NCBI GenBank assembly: GCA_031258915.1
Contig: JAIRMD010000158.1
Location: 1-10,022, forward strand
DNA length: 10,022 nucleotides
From: Prevotellaceae bacterium
Lineage (GTDB): Bacteria; Bacteroidota; Bacteroidia; Bacteroidales; UBA932
Direction of reading: 5' to 3'
A model generated the notes under the pieces. It had not been told where the DNA came from, did not search any database, and saw only the letters and a list, made by a program, of their open reading frames with translations. Positions 1 through 5,582 of this stretch are shown one piece after another. Positions within the stretch are counted from its first letter, which is position 1. The number at the start of each line of letters is the position of its first letter. A program made the translations under genes and the position numbers.

Positions 1-636
1 GAGAATTTCAGGATAAAATGGCTGCTGATAATTCCATACTTTATCCAACTCTGCCTGCAAGTCGGAACGATAAAAGTCGGGTAAATATCGTTTTCCTGCC
101 TTCAACAGCTGATAGCAGAGCTGTCCGGGCGTGAGGTCTTCTTCATATAGCTGCTTGGCAATGGCCATGCCGTCAATGGCACGACCTTCTTCTTCATTTT
201 TTGCCTTACGGCTACTTTTGTAGCCACGCTTTTTATTAATCATTAGTAGTATGCGGGCAAAATCTTCCTTGCCTACTTTTTCTATAACCGCCTTGGCGCG
301 CACTGCATAGAAGCTATGCGTAGAGTTTTTTCCGTCTTCTGCCAAAACAGTGTTATCATCTATCAAACCATGCTGTTTCAGGAGCTGAAGAAGATTGTCT
401 CGGCGTTGTTTATACCGCTGTAAATTACGGCGGGCGCCGCGTTTTGATGTTCTGTCTGCATTTATGGAGGTCGGTTTACCTTTTTCAAAATCCGTTTGCT
501 CCTCCGTAGTCAGCGGATTAACGCGAACTCCCAACCCAACAATAGATGATTGTTCGGCGTCATTTTCTTCAGCTTCTTTTACGTAAGCCCAACCTACTGA
601 GGTAGTTCCGAGGTCAAGTCCAAGTATTCTTCGCAT
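1..636 (-). CDS. cas9: Cas9 endonuclease, N-terminal part (runs off the left edge)
   Basis: This is the N-terminal 212 residues of Cas9, the RNA-guided DNA nuclease of type II CRISPR-Cas; the frame is open to the window edge. Residues 4-15 (ILGLDLGTTSVG) are the RuvC-I motif, and D8 is the expected catalytic aspartate. Residues 62-79 (RTSKRGARRNLQRYKQRR) are the arginine-rich bridge helix. The following segment (INKKRGYKSSRK, TPGQLCYQLLKAGKRYLPDFYRSDLQAE) fits the start of the recognition lobe in the large Cas9 proteins of Bacteroidota, usually classed II-C and well over 1,000 residues long. The HNH and remaining RuvC motifs, and any cas1/cas2 or array, lie outside the window. The start ATG (634-636) is preceded by GGGGAG at 641-646, and the RuvC-I motif follows at the usual distance. 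The gene diverges from two RNA units including its tracrRNA. Its codons are more AT-rich than those of the sugar-utilisation genes to the right. Family assignment is firm; subtype is inferred. Confidence 0.95.
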   Translation of the reverse strand, partial: MRRILGLDLGTTSVGWAYVKEAEENDAEQSSIVGLGVRVNPLTTEEQTDFEKGKPTSINADRTSKRGARRNLQRYKQRRDNLLQLLKQHGLIDDNTVLAEDGKNSTHSFYAVRAKAVIEKVGKEDFARILLMINKKRGYKSSRKAKNEEEGRAIDGMAIAKQLYEEDLTPGQLCYQLLKAGKRYLPDFYRSDLQAELDKVWNYQQPFYPEIL

Positions 637-748
637 AACATACTCCCCAACTATTAATGTTTGATAATTTATATTTTTTATTATTAATTAATGCGGTTCA
701 AAACTCTCAAGAAATAACAACCCATTTTTTTAATTCGATTTTTGTGTG
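637..748. promoter_or_regulatory. Divergent control region between cas9 and the crRNA-like RNA
   Basis: This AT-rich stretch separates the cas9 start from the plus-strand promoter at 725-756, so it should contain the cas9 promoter. On the minus strand, TTTTG at 699-703 could serve as the -33 element, but I see no TAnnTTTG box at the right distance (about 677-684 reads as A/T-rich sequence), so the cas9 promoter is weak or non-canonical. A GGGGAG at 641-646 could act as ribosome binding site. The 707-731 segment matches the spacer-like part of the neighbouring RNA and is listed separately. Confidence 0.5.
707..731 (-). promoter_or_regulatory. Putative self-target site for the crRNA-like RNA upstream of cas9
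   Basis: Read on the minus strand, this site matches the spacer-like segment at 887-910. Starting from the end next to the repeat, 9 bases match. The guide then has one extra A (901 or 902), after which 14 more bases match. The flanking bases on the PAM side (706 down to 699, minus strand) read GAGTTTTG; the PAM of this Cas9 is unknown. The site lies 71-94 bp upstream of the cas9 ATG. It abuts the only candidate cas9 -33 element (699-703) and overlaps the T-run serving as -33 of the divergent RNA promoter. Binding there could repress both. A 9-base seed followed by a bulge would favour binding over cleavage by analogy with known Cas9 behaviour. Role is inferred; the pairing is directly visible. 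Confidence 0.45.
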
Positions 749-756
749 TATCTTTG
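725..756 (+). promoter_or_regulatory. Bacteroidetes-type promoter of the crRNA-like RNA
   Basis: TATCTTTG at 749-756 is a perfect match to the Bacteroidetes -7 element TAnnTTTG. A T-run at 725-730, about 18-20 bp upstream, stands where the -33 TTTG element is expected but lacks the G. Transcription would start near 763 and run rightwards, away from cas9. Confidence 0.6.
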
Positions 757-910
757 CCTCGCACCTATAAAATAGATTCGGCAAAATTATACCGTTTGGC
801 CACATTAGAGCTGCATTTAGAGGATTACTGCATCAGTAATTTTCCATACAATGCCTATTTTATTTTTAAAGTACTAGCAAATCAAGAAAAATGGGTTGTT
901 AATTTCTTGA

Positions 911-925
911 GTTGTGATTTGATTG
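911..925 (+). repeat. Solitary CRISPR-repeat-like segment
   Basis: GTTGTGATTTGATTG begins like the 36-47 nt repeats of Bacteroidota type II-C arrays (GTTGTGATTTG..., from recollection of the family). Its bases 912-925 are exactly complementary to the tracrRNA anti-repeat at 1024-1037. No second copy at array spacing is present, so this is not a CRISPR array in itself. The genuine array is expected beyond cas9, outside the window. Confidence 0.6.
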
Positions 926-953
926 TTTTCTCTTTTAGCTAGTACTTTTTCAT

Positions 954-977
954 AGCCCCCCAAAAGGGGGCTTTTTT
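954..977 (+). terminator. Rho-independent terminator of the crRNA-like RNA
   Basis: A 7-bp stem (AGCCCCC at 954-960 with GGGGGCT at 966-972) closes a five-base loop, and its last pair runs into six T residues (972-977). The T-run lies only on the plus-strand exit side, so it stops rightward transcription just before the tracrRNA promoter. Confidence 0.85.
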
Positions 978-986
978 ATTCATTTT

Positions 987-1018
987 TTTGGCGGTTTAAA
1001 TTTTTTTTCCTACCTTTG
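987..1018 (+). promoter_or_regulatory. tracrRNA promoter
   Basis: TTTG at 987-990 and TACCTTTG at 1011-1018 match the Bacteroidetes -33 and -7 elements with a 20-bp spacer. Initiation about 5-8 bases downstream would place the RNA 5' end at roughly 1023-1026, exactly at the anti-repeat. Confidence 0.75.
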
Positions 1019-1023
1019 CACCG

Positions 1024-1096
1024 CAATCAAATCACAATAAGGATTATTCCGTTGTGAGAACATTAAGTTGCCCTCGACTCTACGGGGGCTTTTTTA
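1024..1096 (+). ncRNA. tracrRNA of the type II CRISPR-Cas system
   Basis: This is the trans-activating RNA that pairs with crRNA repeats, recruits RNase III and is bound by Cas9. The anti-repeat is CAATCAAATCACAA (1024-1037). It is followed by the AATAAGG...CCGTTGTG segment typical of II-C tracrRNAs; Neisseria meningitidis has CAAUAAGGCCG at the same place. GGA (1041-1043) can pair with TCC (1048-1050), and TCACAA (1032-1037) with TTGTGA (1052-1057), which gives the nexus-like fold or competes with the repeat. A terminal hairpin ends the RNA at a T-run. The unit has its own promoter, sits upstream of and divergent to cas9, and is short (about 73 nt). Its anti-repeat predicts a CRISPR repeat beginning (G)TTGTGATTTGATTG. 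The exact ends are predicted. Confidence 0.87.
1070..1096 (+). terminator. tracrRNA terminator hairpin
   Basis: GCCCTCG (1070-1076) pairs with CGGGGGC (1083-1089), including one T-G pair, around the loop ACTCTA. Six T residues follow (1090-1095), then A and more T. It also serves as the 3' hairpin of the tracrRNA. Confidence 0.85.
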
Positions 1097-1390
1097 TTTT
1101 TAGCACCTGCGAATAAGCTTGGAGCAAGCAGCCTCACCGACCATCTCCGACGCTTGTAAAAGAAGCCCCAAAGGTATGTAAAATTTTACAAGAAAAAAAC
1201 CCTACTGCTATTTTTGTCAGCCTGTAGCGTTAACTTCTCAATGCAACCCGGCTATGCAAATTTAGGCAGAAAGCCTCTTTTGGCGAACAAATGCTTAATT
1301 TTTTCTCGAATTGGCTATTGAATTTTCATGATATTTGATTTTTGGGTTGCTGCTGACCGGTAAAAAATAATTGCGATGGGCAAGTTTTCT

Positions 1391-1490
1391 ACCAACATTC
1401 CCCGTCCCGAACGGGACAAAATGTTGGCAGCAACGCGACAACCCTACCCTCGCCTCTGTCCCGTTAGGGATGGAATGTTGATAGAGTAGC
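1391..1490. repeat. REP-like hairpin repeat, two related units
   Basis: Unit one is a perfect interrupted hairpin: CCAACATT (1392-1399) pairs with AATGTTGG (1420-1427), and the inner GTCCCG (1404-1409) pairs with CGGGAC (1412-1417). Unit two (about 1456-1490) has a related core, TGTCCCGTTAGGGAT, followed by GGAATGTTGATAG. Short CAACATT/GTCCC hairpins of this kind recur as dispersed intergenic repeats in Bacteroidota (recollection). No transposase is nearby. Confidence 0.6.
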
Positions 1491-1521
1491 AATGAAAGGT
1501 TTTTTCAAGACAAAATTCATC

Positions 1522-1561
1522 ATGTTTGAACACCTTACCCTATGTTTGAACACCTTACCCT
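1522..1561. repeat. Perfect 20-bp tandem duplication
   Basis: The 20-base unit ATGTTTGAACACCTTACCCT occurs twice head to tail (1522-1541 and 1542-1561) with no difference. Two copies only; the identity suggests a recent slippage or duplication event. No function is apparent. Confidence 0.9.
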
Positions 1562-1603
1562 GCGGGATGTAAGACCGAAATACCCTTGCGAAAGTTGAAT
1601 TAT

Positions 1604-4177
1604 TCATTGTGCACTATTCATGGAGGTTATCCGCAGCTGCCTGCTAAACTCCGCCTCCGGGAGCGAAGTTTTAACCCTGACGCAGACCGTTTGTCCGGGC
1701 AGGATGTCGAAGTAGTTATCCTCAAAGAAGTAGTCGCTTCCGCTCAGGGATAAGAACACGGCGCGGGCAAACTTGTCCGACGACAGGTTCACCTCAAACC
1801 CACCTACTACGGGCCTTACGCTGCGCGAAATGTTGACGGCCGGAAAATCGACATCCTTTTGCAGGGTGAGGAAGTAGCGGTTTTTGTACACCTTTCCCGT
1901 CTTGTCGACGAGCTGCACCGTTACCAGCGCTTCGTTGCGGGGCGTACCGTTGAGGAGGCTGTCGAGGTCCAGCGACAGCTGCCGACGGCTTGCGTTTGCC
2001 GGCGCTGTGAGGCGCCTGCTCAGCTCGCCGACAAGAGCGCCGTCCGGCTTCATCACCTTGAGGTGCAGCACGCCTTCGGTGGGCGTGAGCCTGTCCGAAA
2101 CCACAAAAACGCTCAGCCTTTGCCCCTCAACGATGGGCGACACCAGCACATCCCTATAGGCTTCCCGCGCAAAGTAGTGCTGCGCTTTCCACCGCCCGTA
2201 GTAGTCGCGGCTTGCCCACGACGCTACAGGCCAGCAGTCGTTGTGCTGCCAAAAGAGGGTACCCATGCAGTAGGGCATATCCCGGCGGTGCGCCTCTATG
2301 GCGGTTTTGATGGCGTCGCCCTGCAGAACTTGGCTCATGTACAGGAAATCTTCAAACTTTTGGGGCTGCCGGTACTCCCGCTGCAGGTACTCTGCAATGC
2401 GCGGGTTGGCGTAGGATCCGGCGCGCTGGTGCGCCATCATCACCTCAGAGGTGATGCTCCAATCGGCGCTGTCGGGCGCAAAGCGCTTGACCGATTCAAA
2501 CTCGGGAAAAGACTGAAACCCGTATTCGCTGAAAAAGCGGCTGCGCACGGTGTTGAACTCGGCGGTGGGCGCGTTGCCGTGCCACACGCCCCAGTAGTGG
2601 CGATCGCCGTTGTGCTCTTCGTCTTTGTCCTTGTTGTAGGGCGAGGAGGACAGGTAGAACGTGCCCGGGCTGTAGCTTGCCACCACGTCGGGCAGCACGC
2701 CGTTGAACAGGTCGGCGTACTGCCTCCAGATGATTTTTTCGTACTCGGGGTTTTGACGGCGGTAGTACTCATCGTAGCTCCAGAGCGTCCAAAAGTAGTA
2801 CACCTCGTTGTTGCCGCACCACAGCGCAATGGAGGGATGGTTGCGCAGGCGCTTCACGTTGTCGATTGCCTCGCGGCGGATGTTCTCCAAAAAAGCGCCC
2901 TCCGAGGGGTAAAGGCTACAGGCAAACATGAAATCCTGCCACACCATGATGCCGTGCCTGTCGCACAGCTCGTAGAAGAGGTCGCACTCGTAAACGCCGC
3001 CACCCCACACGCGCAGGGTGTTCATGTTGGCGTTGACGGCATCCATCACGGTTTTTTCGTACTGCTCCGCCGTAACGCGGGGCAGGAAGTTGTCCTGCGG
3101 GATGTAGTTGGCGCCTTTGGCAAATACTTTCACGCCGTTGAGCTCAAAGTAGAAGGCTTCGCCGTGCTCGTCGGGCTCGCTGACGACCTTGAGCGACCGC
3201 AATCCTGTGGTAACCTCCCGCTCATCCAGCTTTGCGGCGGCGGCTGTTAGCGCCACCTCAAAGGTGTAGAGGTTTGGCTCGCCCAGCCCGTTGCTCCACC
3301 ACAGCTTGGGATTCTTGATGGAGAAATCTACGGATGCGAGGTTGATCCCCTGCCGCAGGTTGACGGTTGCCACGCCGCAGGTTTTTCCGGCGCTTTTATC
3401 CCTTACCACCAGCTTCGCACCCGGCACGTCGGCGTCCGCCAGCGCCTCCACGCTGACCGTGAGGGTGGCTTTGCTGCGGCTGACGCTCCTCTGCTGCACG
3501 TGCACGCTCTCTATGCGCACGTTGCTCCACGCCTCCAGCGTTACCGGTCGCCATACGCCGGTGGTTACAAAGCGCGGTCCACAGTCCCAGCCGTACTGGT
3601 AGCCTGCCTTGCGGGCAAAGATGCTGACGCGCTTGTCGAAAATACCGCCGTTCTCCGACTGGTCGGGTCCCGTGCGGTACTGATAGGGCAACGCGTCGAA
3701 CTTGGGAATGTCCACCTTGATGGGCGAGTGAAAGTAGATGTAGAGGAGGTTGCTGTCCTGCTTCACCTTGCCCTTAACGTCCACCGTCCACTCGCGAAAC
3801 ATGTTGTCGGCGGCGAGCAGCTTTTCGCCGTTCAAGTACACGTCGGCGTAGTTGTCCAGACCGTAGAAGCGGAGGCGAAGGTTGGTCTGCGCCAACTCCT
3901 CGCGGCTTACGCTGAAGTAAGTCCGGTAAATCCAATCTTCCTTGTCAATCCACTGCAAACCCCGCTCGTTGAGGCGGAAAAAGGGGTCGTCGATGAGCTT
4001 GTTGGCCAGCAAATCGGTGTGCACCACGCCCGGCACTGTAGCAGGGTACCAGTTGGTTAAGCGAGCCTGCCGAAGCTGCCAGCCGGAAGAAATTTCGCGC
4101 TGCGTGGGCGCAGAAAATACTATGCTCGGCGTAAAAACAACGAGCACAGCAACGTAAATAAACCGAAAATGTTGCAT
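1604..4177 (-). CDS. Beta-mannosidase, glycoside hydrolase family 2, secreted
   Basis: 857 residues, close in length to the Bacteroides thetaiotaomicron beta-mannosidase BtMan2A (about 860). It would remove terminal beta-linked mannose from oligosaccharides by the retaining GH2 mechanism. Residues 1-23 form a signal peptide (hydrophobic YVAVLVVFTPSIVFSA), so the enzyme should act in the periplasm or at the surface. A jelly-roll sugar-binding domain covers roughly 30-215, an immunoglobulin-like domain 215-325, the TIM-barrel catalytic domain 335-650, and beta-domains follow to the end. The barrel shows NMNTLRVWGGGVYE (384-397), the acid/base E458 in WCGNNE, and the nucleophile E551 in SEYGFQS. 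NDCWPVASWASRDYYGRWK near the end of the barrel is typical of this subgroup. It lies downstream of an AraC gene, same strand, 210 bp apart. The last codons (MNSAQ-stop) fall in a repeat-derived sequence. Exo-beta-mannosidase is the best call; another GH2 specificity is less likely. Confidence 0.92.
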   Translation of the reverse strand: MQHFRFIYVAVLVVFTPSIVFSAPTQREISSGWQLRQARLTNWYPATVPGVVHTDLLANKLIDDPFFRLNERGLQWIDKEDWIYRTYFSVSREELAQTNLRLRFYGLDNYADVYLNGEKLLAADNMFREWTVDVKGKVKQDSNLLYIYFHSPIKVDIPKFDALPYQYRTGPDQSENGGIFDKRVSIFARKAGYQYGWDCGPRFVTTGVWRPVTLEAWSNVRIESVHVQQRSVSRSKATLTVSVEALADADVPGAKLVVRDKSAGKTCGVATVNLRQGINLASVDFSIKNPKLWWSNGLGEPNLYTFEVALTAAAAKLDEREVTTGLRSLKVVSEPDEHGEAFYFELNGVKVFAKGANYIPQDNFLPRVTAEQYEKTVMDAVNANMNTLRVWGGGVYECDLFYELCDRHGIMVWQDFMFACSLYPSEGAFLENIRREAIDNVKRLRNHPSIALWCGNNEVYYFWTLWSYDEYYRRQNPEYEKIIWRQYADLFNGVLPDVVASYSPGTFYLSSSPYNKDKDEEHNGDRHYWGVWHGNAPTAEFNTVRSRFFSEYGFQSFPEFESVKRFAPDSADWSITSEVMMAHQRAGSYANPRIAEYLQREYRQPQKFEDFLYMSQVLQGDAIKTAIEAHRRDMPYCMGTLFWQHNDCWPVASWASRDYYGRWKAQHYFAREAYRDVLVSPIVEGQRLSVFVVSDRLTPTEGVLHLKVMKPDGALVGELSRRLTAPANASRRQLSLDLDSLLNGTPRNEALVTVQLVDKTGKVYKNRYFLTLQKDVDFPAVNISRSVRPVVGGFEVNLSSDKFARAVFLSLSGSDYFFEDNYFDILPGQTVCVRVKTSLPEAEFSRQLRITSMNSAQ

Positions 4178-4387
4178 GATAATTGGGAATTGAAGTTAAG
4201 AAGTTGTGGAAGTTACAGAAGCTTAGAAGTTATGGAAGTTAAGAAGTTATGGAAGTTAAGAAGTTATGGAAGTTATAGAAGTTAAGAAGTTAGGCATGCG
4301 CCAATTTAAAATTCAAAATTTCCTCAGCGGTTGTTGGGCATACGCCAATTTAAAATTTAAAATCCAAAATTCAAAATTTCCCCGTTT
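4178..4387. repeat. Phrase-repeat-filled intergenic region upstream of the GH2 gene
   Basis: Bases 4192-4293 are an imperfect tandem array of a GAAGTTAAGAAGTTATG unit (17 bp; exact copies at 4235-4251 and 4252-4268, variants on both sides). It is followed by two copies of a second module that starts GGCATGCGCC or GGCATACGCC and continues into AATTTAAAATTCAAAATTTCC (4293-4322 and 4337-4382, the second with an extra internal AAAATTT phrase). No TAnnTTTG box is seen on the minus strand, so the GH2 gene may be co-transcribed with the AraC gene or use a non-canonical promoter. Confidence 0.85.
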
Positions 4388-5293
4388 CTATTCCTTCTGC
4401 ATGCTTCTGTACTCCGACGGGGAGCAGCCCATGACTTTGGCAAACAGGCGGGAAAAGTAGAACGGATCTTCGATGCCAACTTTGTAGCACAGCTGGTTTA
4501 CCTTCATGTCGGTAAAGTTGAGGTATTTGCAGGCTTCCCGAATTTTCATCTGCGTGTAGTACTGCTTGGGCGAAATGCCCGTGCGCTGCCTGAAAATGCT
4601 GTTGAACTGCGAGGTGGAGTAGCCCGAAAACTTGACCAAATCGGACATGCTGACGTCCTTTTCCATGTTCTCCCGCATGTAGTGTATCACCAAGTCCACC
4701 GCGTCGTTTCCGGCGCTGCTGATGCCTGTGCGCCGAAACTGCTCAATGTAAAGCAGGGTGCCCAGAAAGTGGTGCAGGCAAAGCCCGGCGTATAGCATGT
4801 TGTCGCCGGTACATCCGCTGTCGAGCGCGGCGTAGATTTCTTCAAACAGCCGGAGGCGGTCTTCTATGCGCGAGGTTTCGTTTATGTCTATGCTGATGCA
4901 CTCGCTGCGCATGAGCGGCAAGACCAACTTCAAGGATTTTTCCCCCTTGAAGTGTATCCAGTAAATTGTCCACGGGTTGAGCTCGGCGGCGCCGTAGCTG
5001 TGCGGCGCACCAAGCGGAACGACGAAAAACTGGTTTTCGCGCACCTTTCGCCGGCTGCCGTTTATCTCTACCCAGCCCTGACCGTTGATGCAGTAAATAA
5101 AGATGTGCTCGCCGCCGCCGTTGGGACGCTCCCGGTAGTGGTGCGCGGCTTTGGGGTAAAACCCGATGTCGGTAATGTGCAAATCCTTGCCTATTATATG
5201 CTGCTCCATTTCTTTTACGCTCGCCGGCGGAACAGCAATTTGCCGCTGCCCGCTAAAGCCATCCCTAATTCTCACAGTAAACAATGAATCCAT
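4388..5293 (-). CDS. AraC-family transcriptional regulator
   Basis: 301 residues from the chosen start. Residues about 30-115 form the N-terminal cupin-like ligand-binding domain (GEHIFIYCINGQGWVEING, then ENQFFVVPLGAPHSY), which in this family binds a sugar or other small effector. Residues 195-300 form the AraC/XylS DNA-binding domain with two helix-turn-helix motifs: MSDLVKFSGYSTSQFNSIF (about 216-234) and VNQLCYKVGIEDPFYFSRLF (about 265-284), followed by GCSPSEYR. Bacteroidota relatives begin close to the DGF-GQR-IAVPP segment, which supports the ATG at 5291-5293. The frame stays open to 5554, but that extra part is a translated 9-bp repeat and is probably not real protein. The codons for MDSLFTV themselves look repeat-derived. 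It lies between SusC/SusD and the GH2 gene, same strand, and may control them; this is inferred from position only. Confidence 0.9.
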   Translation of the reverse strand: MDSLFTVRIRDGFSGQRQIAVPPASVKEMEQHIIGKDLHITDIGFYPKAAHHYRERPNGGGEHIFIYCINGQGWVEINGSRRKVRENQFFVVPLGAPHSYGAAELNPWTIYWIHFKGEKSLKLVLPLMRSECISIDINETSRIEDRLRLFEEIYAALDSGCTGDNMLYAGLCLHHFLGTLLYIEQFRRTGISSAGNDAVDLVIHYMRENMEKDVSMSDLVKFSGYSTSQFNSIFRQRTGISPKQYYTQMKIREACKYLNFTDMKVNQLCYKVGIEDPFYFSRLFAKVMGCSPSEYRSMQKE

Positions 5294-5299
5294 AGTAAG

Positions 5300-5575
5300 C
5301 AATGAACAGTGAACAATGAATAATGAACAATGAATAATGAACAATGAATAATGAACAGTGAATAATGAATAATGAACAGTGAATAATGAACAATGAATAA
5401 TGAACAGTGAATAATGAACAGTGAATAATGAACAATGAATAATGAACAATGAATAATGAACAATGAATAATGAACAATGAACAATGAATAATGAATAATG
5501 AATAATGAACAGTGAATAATGAATAGTGAATAATGAATAGCGAATAATGAACAATGAACAGCGAATAATGAATAA
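5300..5575. repeat. 9-bp tandem repeat array (TGAAYARTG type) upstream of the AraC gene
   Basis: About 30 units of a degenerate 9-mer, chiefly TGAATAATG, TGAACAATG and TGAACAGTG, run from 5300 to 5575 and fade into the AraC start on the left. Because the unit is a multiple of three and gives no stop codon on the minus strand, all three minus frames are open through it (translated as repeats like SLFIIHY). Three overlapping open frames (5265-5477, 5272-5589, 4388-5554) reflect this and are not genes. Confidence 0.93.
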
Positions 5576-5582
5576 CTCAACT

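Larger units (their letters stand above)
763..977 (+). ncRNA. Putative crRNA-like (scaRNA/tracr-L-like) regulatory RNA
   Basis: This unit has a -7 box upstream (749-756) and a strong intrinsic terminator at its end (954-977), with no convincing reading frame between. At 911-925 it contains GTTGTGATTTGATTG. Bases 912-925 of this are a perfect 14-base complement of the tracrRNA anti-repeat at 1024-1037, with G-U wobbles possible on both sides. This is what the 5' end of the CRISPR repeat in this genome should look like. The 24 bases immediately 5' (887-910) occupy the spacer position of a crRNA and match the region upstream of cas9 (707-731). An 11-bp inverted repeat (868-878 with 938-948) encloses the spacer-like and repeat-like parts. 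A 7-bp hairpin (824-830/834-840) lies nearer the 5' end. Pairing with tracrRNA could load this RNA into Cas9. The alternative is a decayed CRISPR or mobile-element remnant. Transcription is predicted, not shown. Confidence 0.5.
1097..1603. other. Gene-free stretch between tracrRNA and the GH2 gene
   Basis: About 500 bp without a credible gene. It holds a 9-bp inverted repeat (1153-1161/1184-1192) that includes a perfect 14-bp palindrome TGTAAAATTTTACA (1177-1190). It also holds a REP-like hairpin region (1391-1490) and a 20-bp tandem duplication (1522-1561). The tracrRNA on the plus strand and the GH2 gene on the minus strand converge here. No clear terminator for the GH2 gene is visible. A 65-codon minus-strand frame at 1295-1492 runs through the hairpin repeat and is not believed to be a gene. 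Confidence 0.7.

Noticed and set aside
911..925. A CRISPR array at this place
   Set aside because: Only one repeat-like segment exists with no second copy at regular spacing, and it is followed by a terminator. It is treated as a solitary crRNA-like unit.
742..942. 66-codon plus-strand frame in the cas9-tracrRNA gap
   Set aside because: Its start overlaps the -7 element of the predicted promoter, there is no ribosome binding site, and it ends inside the repeat-like and stem sequences; the segment fits a non-coding RNA better.
1295..1492. 65-codon minus-strand frame
   Set aside because: It runs through the REP-like hairpin units; such frames come with the repeat and show no protein-like features.
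1859..3250. 463-codon plus-strand open frame
   Set aside because: It lies antisense to the GH2 beta-mannosidase, has no recognisable domain, and follows from the GC-rich codons of the real gene.
5294..5554. N-terminal 87-residue extension of the AraC regulator
   Set aside because: The extension is a pure translation of the 9-bp DNA repeat, open in all three frames; homologues of this family start near the DGF-GQR segment.
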